NCBI GenBank assembly: GCA_012932865.1
Contig: SAXG01000057.1
Location: forward strand, 243,229-307,228
From: Amylostereum areolatum
Lineage: Eukaryota > Basidiomycota > Agaricomycetes > Russulales > Stereaceae
Length of the DNA: 64,000 nt
Reading direction: 5' to 3'
In this document: one piece after another, positions 34,880 to 45,097 of the stretch
Numbering within the stretch: the first letter of the stretch is position 1
How the letters are laid out: every line of letters starts with the position of its first letter
Notes under the pieces: model-generated
What the model was told of the DNA's origin: nothing
The model's database searches: none
What the model saw: the letters and a program-made list of their open reading frames with translations, nothing else
Made by a program: the position numbers and the translations under genes

Positions 34880-37800
34880 ATGCCGCTCGCAAAAATTCGA
34901 CATTCGGTGACGGCAAGAACAATTCCGTGCAAAGCTCGAGGTTGCCATCAGTGGTTCAAAAACCTTTCGGGACAGACACGACACTTCAACGCATTCCATA
35001 CCAACAGCCTGGTACCTGCTCCCACGCCCCGTATTGTTCAACACCGCGTCCCAACACCAGTGCCGGAGGACGAGGATTACGACTACACAATGCCAGATGT
35101 CGACTATGGAGACGGCGCTGCTGGCGTGTACATGGGCGCGCGGGCGGAGATGCATCCCCATCTGACCGGTAGGTACAAACTTGCCCACTTAGCATGTACT
35201 ATACTTACACTACATCCAGGTAGACCTTGCGACCGAGACAGCGCATATCTTCCAGCAGGGTCTCCCCCTTCGCCCCCCTTGCGTCCGTCCAATGACGACT
35301 ATACACCGTTCAACAATCGTCAAGAGTTCGAAATCGGCGAGTTCTTGTACCGACAAGTTCAAATGAGTGGGGCGAACATCGATCAACTTATGGCCCTCTG
35401 GGCCTCAACGCTTCCTGAAGGCTCGGAGCCACCGTTCGCCGACAATAAAAATCTGAACGAAACTATCGACGCTAGCAAGCTCGGTGATGTCGCATGGCAG
35501 TCCTTTTCAGTAACATACAATGGGCCCCTTCCTGCAGGTGAAGTACCGTCATGGATGCTAGCCTCGTACGAGGTTTGGTTTTGCTGCCCACGCGAGGTGA
35601 TTTGCAACCAGCTGTCGAACCTGGACTTCGCGTCAGACATGGACTTCTGTGCGAAGCGGGTCTACGACGCGAACGACAAGCGGGAGTACCGTGATTTCAT
35701 GTCCGGCGACTGGGCATGGAAGCAATCTGTGCGTATATCTTGAAAGGTGCTTACCACTCGACACTCACTCCTTGTTTGCAGGATATACTTGCCAAAGATC
35801 CACAGAACCACGGCGTGACGTTCTGCCCCGTCATTTCGGGAAGCGATAAGACCACGGTGTCTGTGGCAATGGGGCAGAACGACTACTATCCGTTCTATAT
35901 CTCGAACGGCCTCATCACCAACGGGGCTTGGCGTGCCCATCGCGAGGGCATTTCACTTGTCATGTTTCTATCTATCCCCAAAAGTGTGTATCTTTTATCA
36001 TTCATTCACCTTTGATTTCATTCTGACCGATGGCACAAACAGCGGACCAGCAATATCAAAATGATAGTCACTTCCGCAAATTCCGACGACAGCTTTTCCA
36101 CTCCTCAATACACATGATCCTTCAACTGTTGCATCCTGGAATGACGAAGCCGGAGGTGACCTTATGCGTGGACGGCCACTACCACCAAATCATCTTTGGG
36201 CTAGGGCCATATATTGCCGACTATCCCGAGCAGGTACTGCTCGCGTGTGTAGTACAAAATTGGTGTCCAAAGTACGTATGTTCTTCTGTCTGTGGTTTAC
36301 TGTCATCTAACCTCTGCTCTCCTTTATAGATGCACCGCGATGCCATGGGACTTGGACGGAGTCGGGACACGTTGATGTCCGGAGCACACCGACGCCGTTC
36401 TGGACGCGTTTGGCATCAAGCCTGCTTGGGAGGACTACGGAATTGTCGGCGACATCAAGGTATGCCTTTACGCATTGTACTTACCTTGTGCTGGCCTCTA
36501 ACAATTTCACAGCCTTTCACTGTAGATTTTCCGAGGGTGGATATTTACAAAATGCTTTCCCCGGATCTCTTACATCAAATCATCAAGGGAACATTCAAGG
36601 ACCACCTCGTTGAATGGGTGAACCAGTATCTTATCGAGGAACATGGCCAGGCACGCGCGCTTGCAATTGTTGCAGACATCAACCGTCGCTACGCTAACAT
36701 GCTTTTGGTCAAGCTACGCCATATACTCACGTGTGCTGGATCGCAAGGATCGCCGCTGCACCGAGCTTTCCGGGGCTCAGGCGCTTTCCCGAAGGGCGGG
36801 GCTTCAAGCAATGGACCGGCGACGACTCCAAGGCCCTTATGAAGGTAAGGAGATCTTCATGGCAAGTGTGTTTTCTCGCTAACCATTTGTTTTGCACCAG
36901 GTTTACCTGCCCGCAATTGCAGGTCATGTACCTGCGCAGATGGTTCGCGCACTCGGCACTTTTTTAGAGTTTTGCTACCTAGTACGAAGATCAACAATCA
37001 CCGACGACACTCTGATCGCCATCAACGCTGCCCTCAAGCGGTTTCATTGTGAACGCGAGATCTTCCGCCACGTCAGTGTACGTCCAGATGGGTTCTCACT
37101 TCTGCGACAACACGCCATGGTGCACTATGTTGCCCACATCAAGCTGTTTGGCGCTCCAAATGGGCTATGCTCATCTATAACGGAGTCCAAGCATATCAAA
37201 GCAGTCAAGGACCCTTACCGGCGGACCAACCACAACAAACCCTTGGGGCAGATGCTGCTCATTAATCAGTGCCTCGACAAGCTGACCGCGGATCGTTCCG
37301 ACTTCACCGCTCGCAACATGCTCATCAGGCCTTGTCCTCGCATCCCACCTGCCATGCTTGCTGTCATGCAGAGTGCGGCTGCTGTGCCACCTCCGGTCCC
37401 CTTCAACGATCCCATTCCTCTTGATGGAGAGGGCAACGAAGACGACAACGGAGGTGATGTTGATGGGCCAGCTATATTGGGAGAGGTTCAACTTGCAAAA
37501 TGTCGAGGTGAGCTAATCCCATACTCATCTTTCTCTGCTGAGCCGACCAAAAATGCTGTACAGTTCGTGGTCTTCCCCGCCCTGTTGATATGCTCGCCGC
37601 TGCGATAGATATCCCCCGCCTTCAAGAGCTCATTCGTCGATTCCTGTATGATCAAAAATTCCCCGACTCCGACATATCTTCTGCGGATATTCCTCTCACT
37701 AGCTGTCCAGCTTTTGACGGGCATGTGGCCGTTTTTCCTTCCGCCGTTGCATTATTCTATGCACCCAGTGATGCTTCCGGCAGTGGAGGCATGCACCGCG

Positions 37801-37984
37801 AATGGATCTGGTCCACAGCATCCTGGCGCCATGGTCCCGCACGATGCGACTGTGCGTTTATCGAGAAGGATCCCAATCTTCCAGGGTTCAGGGGTCTGTA
37901 TGCTGTCCGTGTCCTCCTCCTCTTCCAATTTACGGAGGATGATACTGAGTACCCGTGTGCATTGGTATCATGGTTCTCACCCAT
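34880..37984 (+). pseudogene. Plavaka-type transposase, N-terminal and central part
   Basis: The start ATG at 34880 opens with a C2H2 zinc finger (CKARGCHQWF...HFNAFH). The core blocks match Plavaka transposases as I know them: YRDFMSGDWAWKQS, VISGSDKTTVSVAMGQNDYY, FRKFRRQLFHSSIHMIL, YIADYPEQVLLACVVQNWCP, SPDLLHQIIKGTFKDHLVEW, FKQWTGDDSKALMKVYLPAI, GFSLLRQHAMVHY and FGAPNGLCSSITESKHIKA. These elements are CACTA/KDZ-related and widespread in Agaricomycetes. About eight introns are needed. There is an in-frame TGA at 36373-36375 (after DLDGVGTR), and the splice site near 36670 is non-canonical. The gene is then cut by element A in the middle of the codons for VSWFSPI. The remaining C-terminus resumes at 55278. 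Confidence 0.75.
37980..37984 (+). repeat. target-site duplication CCCAT, left copy (element A)
   Basis: CCCAT immediately precedes the TGTTAC start of the 5' LTR, and the same five bases follow the 3' LTR at 55273-55277. Removing the element and one copy restores the transposase frame across the join. Confidence 0.9.
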
Positions 37985-38495
37985 TGTTACAACTCGATCA
38001 AGGTATTCCATTTTCCCCTACCTTATTAGGAAGGACGTCGCTAAACGACGGATTACGACTGTGCCCCAGCTCGTAACCGTCTCGACGATGTAGCCACAAC
38101 AGTGCCACAGATCGTAGCCAACTCAACAACGCAGCCACGACTGTGCCCCAGTCGTGTACCCGTAGATACCTGATACGACCATTACCAGATGTACATATAT
38201 TTGTTCGACCTCCTTCTCTATAAAAGGAGGCTCGCCAAGCGAGCTATTCCCAAGCTCGTTCTCTTTGTAAATACAGGACTGTTCTGAATAGAACCTCCTC
38301 TTAAAACACTAAAGAGAATCCTAAAGCAAACTAAGTCGATAAGCTCGCCTAAGTCTTCCGTGAAGACTTACTGCTTCGCATATCGACCTTCACCTTCGTA
38401 CCAATCAAGACGTCTGGATCACCTGATACCACTTCTCACGCGTAAGAGTACTGTAGCCTGAGCCGCTTGTCACGTGACAAGGACCGTCCTTAACA
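37985..38495 (+). repeat. 5' LTR of gypsy A
   Basis: Starts TGTTACAACTCG and ends CCTTAACA. A TATA box (TATAAAA) lies at 38219-38225. The predicted transcript start is at 38253, 34 nt from the first T of the TATA box, where AGCTCGTTCT begins. A short hairpin-forming sequence, GGCTCGCCAAGCGAGC, lies between the TATA box and this start. Confidence 0.9.
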
Positions 38496-38497
38496 CT

Positions 38498-38507
38498 AGA
38501 ACGAGCT
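38498..38507 (+). promoter_or_regulatory. self-priming primer-binding site of gypsy A
   Basis: AGAACGAGCT starts two nt after the 5' LTR and is the exact reverse complement of AGCTCGTTCT (38253-38262) at the predicted 5' end of the transcript. No match to a tRNA 3' end (TGG start) sits at this place. This is the Tf1/sushi arrangement, in which the RNA 5' end folds back to prime minus-strand synthesis. Confidence 0.65.
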
Positions 38508-38551
38508 CTCCTCTACACTAGCTCACCCTACAGTTTGGCGCAGAGCGTCAA

Positions 38552-39717
38552 ATGAAACACCCACCACGGAGTCAGCGGAACAACCCGCTGAAAAGAGACC
38601 ATCAGACTTTGAGATCCCTTATCTCCAATCAAACTGTAGCCGAGATTTCCCCAACGGAAACGAAGATCATCACTGGACATTTGATCCCTATAATCTCCTT
38701 TTTTACTACGACGGAGCCTTCATTGCGAAGGAAAGCAAAGGGACATACGTATATCAGTGGAACCCACCCATATACAGATACAACCTTCCCCCAGCAGCAG
38801 AATACTGCAAAGATAGATCCAAAAGAGAAAAGGAAGACGGAAGCTACGACAACTCACATTGGAAGCGCCCAGATTATTCAAGACCTCATATCGGGCCCCT
38901 CTCATCAGAAGAACTCTGGAAAAACCCGGACGCACAGAAAGTCGAAGAGAAGCCTTACACCGGGAATATTAAGGACTACTGGGAATTTGATCCAGATACC
39001 GACACAGCTGATACAACAACCGAACCACAGAACCCTCAAACCGAACTCCAGCATCCTCAAGAACCCGCAACAGCTGCACCGCCTCCAGAGGAAACCGCGC
39101 CAGAACCTAAGAGAACTATATCAAGCCCCCAAATTAAGTCCGATTCCGGAGGAAGTCGAGAACACAGCCTATCGAGCACAGCAGAAATGGAAGAACGTAC
39201 AGAGAACCCAGCAAGATCTCCATCACCTGACGACATCTTCGGAACCACAAGAGGAAGAAAAGGAAATCTGTTCGGAAAACCCGAAAACATCACAACAATG
39301 GGAGACACTACCACCTCGATACCCGACCCCGCCACCGCACCTGGCAATGTCCCCCCTGGAGAGACTAATGTACCGCGCCAGACACCTGCAACTCCAACAC
39401 CAGCCGATCCCGCAAAACCGAGACATGAGACTCGATTCCTCATAGGATTTGGCATGGTCGAACCAATAGGACGAATTCCCCTGGGATCGGGCATAGCTGA
39501 ACCAACAAGGTGGACAATGCTATCACCGCGATCACCATCACTATCCGACCGATCAATCGACAATAAGAAAGGAAAAGAAGTTCAAGACTACGTCTTCGGA
39601 AGAGGAGCAACTGCGGATCTTCCGAAAGAATCGAAGCACCCACCAGGGAATTCCCCACCAGAAGGAACAGGAACAATCGGACAAAACCCGAAGACAAGGA
39701 CAAAGGATTCAAACTAA
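38552..39717 (+). pseudogene. gag leader region of gypsy A (frameshifted)
   Basis: The protein-like frame reads SDFEIPYLQSNCSRDFPNGN from 38602, then WTFDPYNLLFYYDGAFIAK, then a long Pro/Thr/Glu-rich stretch to TGTIGQNPKTRTKDSN and a stop at 39715-39717. The only ATG (38552) is in another frame, and the gag core continues in a third frame from about 39690, so at least one indel breaks the reading. The YYDGAF/WDF-type N-terminal segment has a counterpart in the leader of element B (GKWYAYRRN ... VQDHWSWHH). This is probably the N-terminal domain of Gag. Confidence 0.5.
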
Positions 39718-40655
39718 ACGCACTCGGAGTATACGATGGAAGAGACCGAGTAAAAGCAGCAAAGTTCATCGAACAATGCGTACTTTGCTTCATAGCATTT
39801 CCCAACGCGTATGCGGCCAACATGCGTAAGATAACCTTCGTACTCTCGCATCTCACCGATGGACCGGCCCTCCACTGGGTGTCCCTTTTAATAAGCAAGA
39901 TCGATAAAATACGAGATCGTGGTCTAGATCCAGAAGTATACCTTCCATGGACGGCATTCCGCGACTACTTCTTGGAAACCTTCGGAGAAATAGACCCAGG
40001 AAGGGACGCTAGATTCAACATACAGCGCCTAGAACAAGGCACCATGGAAACCAAGGATTATATTACAATCTTCAGAGACTATGCCATGGAAGCTGGTTAC
40101 GATCACAAAGCGCTGATCGACCAATTCAAGAGAGGACTGCGCAACGATATCGTAGTCGAGATCCTCAAGAGAGACCACATCTCGAACGATATCGATGAAT
40201 GGTATAAACTCGCATTGCGCATCGACAATAACTGGCGAGAAGCTCAAGCATTCCAACGGCATTACACGAGACCAATGAACCCGACGAGTGATCTCACACT
40301 CCTGTACAAGAAACCACAGACATACGTTCCATTCAGAAGGGGAAACGGAAATAAAGGAAACGCTACAACCACCAGAGTCGCTCAAACAGGAAATAACAGC
40401 CAGAACTTCAGACGCCTCACCCCGCAAGAACGCACAGAACTCCAGAAATCAGGATCATGCTTCTACTGCCGAAAACCAGGACACATCTCCAGGAACTGCC
40501 CAGAGAAACATACCCAAACCACGATCAACGCACGAACGGCAAATCTAACATCGGAAGAATCTCCGATCGATCAGATCACCAAACTTGTGAACAAGATGGA
40601 CAGCGAAACGTTTGCACGCACTGCCAACATTTTCAAGAACAATCAGGATTTTTAA
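39690..40655 (+). CDS. Gag core with CCHC zinc knuckle, gypsy A
   Basis: Retrotransposon capsid protein. The frame reads KLNALGVYDGRDRVKAAKFI, then WTAFRDYFLETFGEIDPGRD and RLEQGTMETKDYITIFRDYA, the usual Gag core. A CCHC zinc knuckle follows (CFYCRKPGHISRNC, about 40460-40500) for RNA binding. The first ATG in this frame is 39822, but the frame is open further upstream, so the true start is probably in the leader. The protein ends QDF at TAA 40653-40655. Confidence 0.75.
   Translation, partial: EDKDKGFKLNALGVYDGRDRVKAAKFIEQCVLCFIAFPNAYAANMRKITFVLSHLTDGPALHWVSLLISKIDKIRDRGLDPEVYLPWTAFRDYFLETFGEIDPGRDARFNIQRLEQGTMETKDYITIFRDYAMEAGYDHKALIDQFKRGLRNDIVVEILKRDHISNDIDEWYKLALRIDNNWREAQAFQRHYTRPMNPTSDLTLLYKKPQTYVPFRRGNGNKGNATTTRVAQTGNNSQNFRRLTPQERTELQKSGSCFYCRKPGHISRNCPEKHTQTTINARTANLTSEESPIDQITKLVNKMDSETFARTANIFKNNQDF
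40649..40655 (+). promoter_or_regulatory. putative -1 frameshift site at gag end, gypsy A
   Basis: TTTTTAA: the last Phe codon TTT (40650-40652) and the stop TAA share a T5 run. A P-site Phe-tRNA can re-pair with TTT one base back, entering the pol frame at TTA (40652). Pol is open in that frame well upstream (from 40457). Confidence 0.5.
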
Positions 40656-42447
40656 ATCGTCCTTCAAAGGCGGCTGTTGAAAGGACACAGACAATGAACT
40701 TTTCAAGTCAATCTCCTGTGCAGGGAACAGAAGATGACGTAAATAGAACAGTGTATATAAGGTCATACCAAGACGGAGCAACACATGCTCCATCAATTCA
40801 TATACCTGTTATGTTTCATGGAAAGTTCCGTAAGGCCGCAGCAAAAGCGCTACTAGATAGCGGAGCAAGTAGCACCCTGATCCATCCAGATTTCGTACGG
40901 AAACACAAGATGACTCTAATCCAGCTGAAGAAGCCGATACCAATATACAACGTTGATGGATCTAGGAACACTCTGGGAGAGATCAAACAGAAAGTGTACC
41001 TGCCGATGACAATGAAAGGGATCAACGGAGAAGTTCACCACGAAAACTTAGGATTATTCGTCACAGCCCTGGGAGGAGACGAAGTAATCTTAGGAACCCC
41101 TTGGCTCAAAAAACACAATCCTAACATTGACTGGAGAAAGAAACAGATTACACTGCAAACATGTCCAGGTACGTGCTCCACTACCAGTAAAACAATAATC
41201 ATCCAAGGAAAAGATGAGTCCTTTCTACAATCATTCGAAGAACAAAAGATCAACCATCACGCAACGATGGAAGAACAAGAAGATCCCGGATCAGACTTCG
41301 ATCTCGCCGAGATCAAGATAGTCAGAATGTTCCATGGAAAGACTAACATAGAAACAATACCAGTTGCAGAAGAAACGGACAAACCCGGTATCTGGATAAC
41401 AGCAAGAGCAACTAAGGCACAAGAACTCGCAGAAAGAGCGGCCCTAGGAGAGAAGAAGAAGACACTCGACGAGATGATTCCGCCCAGCTACAAACAATAT
41501 CAGAAAGTATTCGAAAAGAAAGCGTCGGAACACTTTCCAATCAGTAGACCTTGGGATCATGCGATAGACCTAATCGAAGGATGGAAACCTCGGAATTGTA
41601 AACTGTACCCAATGACAGTACCGGAGAGAAAAGAACTGGACACATTTGTAGACGAACATCTACAAAAAGGATACATCCGAGAGTCAAAATCAGAGATATC
41701 GTCGCCCTTCTTTTTTATCAAGAAGAAAGATGGATCTCTTCGACCAGTACAGGACTATCGCTATCTCAACTCCATCACAGTAAAAAACGAATACCCGATC
41801 CCTCTCATCTCGGATCTCATCGACAAATTAAAAGGCACTAAGATCTTCTCAAAGCTCGACCTCCGATGGGGATACAACAATGTTCGGATCAAAGAAGGAG
41901 ATCAATGGAAAGCTGCGTTCAAAACAAACAGGGGCCTGTTCGAACCAATGGTAATGTTCTTCGGACTAACCAACTCGCCCGCGACATTCCAAGCAATGAT
42001 GAACGCACTGTTCAAGGAATTAATAGACACAGGAAAGGTAGTGGTATACATGGACGACATATTGATATTCACGGAAACACTCGACGAACATCGAAAACTG
42101 ATGAAAGAAGCCCTTCAAATTCTAGAACGGAATGATCTATTCCTGAAACCCGAAAAGTGCTTCTTCGAACAGTCATCGGTCGAATACCTAGGCGTGATAA
42201 TCACGCATAACAAGGTACAGATGGACCCGATCAAAGTTCAAGGCCTATCCGAATGGCCCACACCGAGAAAAGTAAAAGAAGTTCAATCCTTCCTCGGATT
42301 TGGAAATTTCTATCGACGCTTCATCAAAGACTATTCTAAGATCGCAAGACCACTATTCCAACTCACAAAGAAGGACCACGAGTGGAATTGGACAGCCGAA
42401 TGTGAACATACTTTCAAAAGACTGAAACACGAATTCACGTCGTCCCC
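40652..42447 (+). pseudogene. Pol of gypsy A, protease to RT/connection part
   Basis: The -1 frame continues FLNRPSKAAVERTQTMNF. The aspartic protease has ALLDSGASSTLIHPD (about 40848) and VILGTPWLKKHNPNIDW. The reverse transcriptase has GYIRESKSEISSPFFFIKKK, PVQDYRYLNSITVKNEYP and YMDDILIF (YMDD at 42047-42058). FLGFGNFYRRFIKDYSKIAR leads into the RNase H connection. The reading is cut at HEFTSSP by the insertion of element B at 42448 and resumes at 49545. The part present here is open throughout. Confidence 0.85.
42443..42447 (+). repeat. target-site duplication TCCCC, left copy (element B)
   Basis: TCCCC precedes the 5' LTR of B and is repeated at 49540-49544 after its 3' LTR. The A pol frame is continuous across the site once one copy and the element are removed. 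Confidence 0.9.
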
Positions 42448-42867
42448 TGTCACGGATCGCTCCATTTCTCTCTTCGTTTGCAGACCTCGTACACGCAACG
42501 CGTCACGGCACATGACTTTCCCTTGCATCACATGCTTCAACGACGTCATTGCCCGGACTTCCGAGCGGGGTTCCGCATCCTTATCTATGACATCATTGCT
42601 CCGGACCTTTGTCCTCCGCCCCATGACTCCTTTCTTATTGTTCCCCCCGCTCGCACCACTATTGCATCGCATCGCACCATCGTACCCACTTGTATATAAG
42701 GACAGTGTTTCTCTTCCCTTTTCCCTAGACTGTCCATCTCGTCATACGGTACTGTAGCGCACGTTGCACTACCCTAGACCCCGGCACTCTCGAATCTATT
42801 TTCTTCTCGCTCCTCCCATCGTCGCGACTTAGGCGGTTCATCGGTCTCATAAACTGCGTTTCTGACA
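42448..42867 (+). repeat. 5' LTR of gypsy B
   Basis: Starts TGTCACGGATCG and ends GTTTCTGACA. TATA box TATATAAG at 42693-42700; predicted transcript start at 42726-42727 (TAGACTGTCCA), the same 34-nt spacing from the TATA box as in element A. Confidence 0.95.
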
Positions 42868-42869
42868 CC

Positions 42870-42880
42870 TGGACAGTCTA
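42870..42880 (+). promoter_or_regulatory. self-priming primer-binding site of gypsy B
   Basis: TGGACAGTCTA starts two nt after the LTR and is the exact 11-nt reverse complement of TAGACTGTCCA at 42726-42736, the predicted 5' end of the RNA. This is the Tf1/sushi-type signature. Confidence 0.7.
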
Positions 42881-42899
42881 CCCCTACGCCTACCTCGCA

Positions 42900-44071
42900 C
42901 CCCTCTCTCCATCTACCTCTGCCGTCTCCACGACGTTAAAAACTCCCACCACGGACCTCCCGAACGCACCGGTTTTCCTCCCGTTCAACGGAAAGCCGAT
43001 CACCCCCCGCGACGACGCACCACTCCCCTACCCTTGGTCCGACGCCGTCACCGTCAACTGCCTCGTCCCCGTACAGAACCTCTGCAAGAAAGATCCCTGG
43101 ACCGTGCACGGCCTCAACTTCCGCATCTTCGAGTGGAGGTGGCACAAGGATCACGGTACTGTCGTCCTTGCCCTATACGTCCGGATCACCACGTGCATCA
43201 ACGTAGACCTCGAACGCCTTGAATTCACCCTCCACGCCCCCACCTACCACACGTACCTCATCCAGGACGCCCCCAACCCGATCCTCCAAGCCAGTTTCAC
43301 CTCCGTCTCCCAGTTTAACCGCTGGACCCCCGAATCCACCCCGCCACCAGTCCTCCGTCCCACCATCAAGGGTAAGACCCTTCGTCGCCGCCACCACGAA
43401 CATAAGACCCGCCAGGCAGTAAAAGCCGGCTACCTCACCAAGAAACTCCTCGGCCGTCGCCCCATCGCGGCGGACTTCTTCTAGACCATCATCACGTCCT
43501 CCACAGCCCCTCGTCCCCCCACTCCGAACCTCCCCCCAGGCGTTTTTCGAGACTACTGTCCCGAAGAATACTATATCCTCACCTCGCAGCAGACTAAGGA
43601 ATCCGTACGTTGGCTGCACGACGAACCAAACCGGCAACGTCGAGACTGGTACTTCGACGACCGTGACGAACAACCCTACGTCGAAGAATCGGATTTTGCC
43701 ACCACTGCGGACGTTCTACAGCGCTTCCTGAACCCCCCTCTGACCAACTCGCCCCCACCCCGTCGACGTACTGTAATCGAAGTCCCAGAAGGGATCAACC
43801 ACAACGACACAACTGGGAAGTGGTACGCCTATAGACGGAACAAGAACGGAACCCCAGGACAATCAGTAGTTGAGTGGCAGCCCACTTCGTTCAGTCCCGT
43901 CCAAGATCACTGGTCGTGGCATCATAACCAGCAATTCCTCACCCCCGCCGACTTGTCGCAAAACAAGTTGAGGACGAAGTTGAAGAAGCAGAAGAACGTC
44001 GACGAGAAACCCTACGCCGCCTTGATCAAGAACTCGCCCAATCCCTCACCGTCCCCCTCCCCTTCGACAAG
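42900..44071 (+). pseudogene. gag leader of gypsy B, with in-frame stop and 4-bp deletion
   Basis: One frame reads DPWTVHGLNFRIFEWRWHKD and continues to GRRPIAADFF, meets TAG at 43482-43484, and then stays open in the same frame: DYCPEEYYILTSQQTKESVR, DWYFDDRDEQPYVEESDFAT, GKWYAYRRNKNG and HWSWHHNQQFLTPAD. Copy B' has four more bases near this last point (61171-61174), and there the frame runs straight into Gag. In B the deletion shifts the frame, so Gag must start at the internal ATG 44072. Confidence 0.55.
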
Positions 44072-45097
44072 ATGTCCGATGCCGAATCCAAACCTGCCGT
44101 CTCCAAGCGGGAGATCGGCCCCAAGCCAAAGCCATTCAAAGGCGATAGACGCGACACCCTCCGGTTCTCCCTTGAGCTCCGCATGTTCCTGCGCGTTAAC
44201 AAAGATGTTTATGCCACAGATGACGCCAAGATGATGCTCCTCCTCAGCCTGATGGAGGACGACACGGCAAAAGCCTGGGCCACGCATCGCCGCATGGAAC
44301 TCTTCGCCGACGAAGACGAGAAGGAAGACGCCGACACCCTCGACCCCACGCCCCCAACACTCCACTATAACTCCTACAAAGAGCTCTTCGAGAGGTTTGG
44401 CAAAGACTTCGTGCCCGTCGATCCGAAGATAGAGGCTCAGCGTAAGATCAACGAGCTCGCAATGACCACCCGGGACGTCACTGACTTTATCACCGAGTTT
44501 GAGATGCTGGCAACCATGTCAGCATACGACGACGAGGCGCTAATCCACTTTTTCAAGAAGGGACTTCAGCGTGACCTCGGCAAGCAGGTGGCCCGGTCGT
44601 ACCCGTTCCCCACCAAGCTCGCGGAGTGGAAGGAGCGCGCCCGCCGCATCAACCACCAGTGGCTCGAAGAGAACCCGGAGAGGAAGAGCAGTCAGTCCAA
44701 GGGGACTGTCGCGCTCACCTCGAATGGTTCAACCAACGACTCCTCGTCGCGCCGAGTCGGCGCCTTCACCAACACCTCGACCCGCCCTGCAAAGCTGACG
44801 GACGACGAGCACGCAAAGATGATGCGCGAAGGCAAGTGCTTCCTGTGTCGGCAAGCCGGTCACGTCTCTCGCGACTGCCCCAACCGCGACTCGAGCGCGC
44901 GACGGGTGGGCGCAGTAGAGACTGGGTCCAAGGCCCCTCCCCTGCCGACGAACATGGCTTCGTCCACTGCGAAAGGAGCTCCCGACCCATCCAAAACCAT
45001 CGCGGCGATCACTCGCCAGCTGAAGGATCTGGACGCGGAAGGCAAGGAGCAGGCAGTAGCGCTGTTGAAGGATATCCTGGAATCGCAGGATTTTTGA
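44072..45097 (+). CDS. Gag with CCHC knuckle, gypsy B
   Basis: Capsid protein, 341 residues from the ATG at 44072 (MSDAESKPAVSKREIG). Core: KPKPFKGDRRDTLRFSLELR, YNSYKELFERFGKDFVPVDP and VTDFITEFEMLATMSAYDDE. The zinc knuckle CFLCRQAGHVSRDC is at about 44839-44880. It ends QDF at TGA 45095-45097, directly at the T5 slip site. The identical protein is encoded by copy B' (60017-61042). Confidence 0.9.
   Translation: MSDAESKPAVSKREIGPKPKPFKGDRRDTLRFSLELRMFLRVNKDVYATDDAKMMLLLSLMEDDTAKAWATHRRMELFADEDEKEDADTLDPTPPTLHYNSYKELFERFGKDFVPVDPKIEAQRKINELAMTTRDVTDFITEFEMLATMSAYDDEALIHFFKKGLQRDLGKQVARSYPFPTKLAEWKERARRINHQWLEENPERKSSQSKGTVALTSNGSTNDSSSRRVGAFTNTSTRPAKLTDDEHAKMMREGKCFLCRQAGHVSRDCPNRDSSARRVGAVETGSKAPPLPTNMASSTAKGAPDPSKTIAAITRQLKDLDAEGKEQAVALLKDILESQDF
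45091..45097 (+). promoter_or_regulatory. putative -1 frameshift site at gag end, gypsy B
   Basis: TTTTTGA: as in element A, the terminal Phe codon and the stop share a T5 run. A slip of one base back puts the ribosome on TTG (45094-45096) in the pol frame, giving GFLKCPP, parallel to GFLNRPS in A. Confidence 0.5.
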
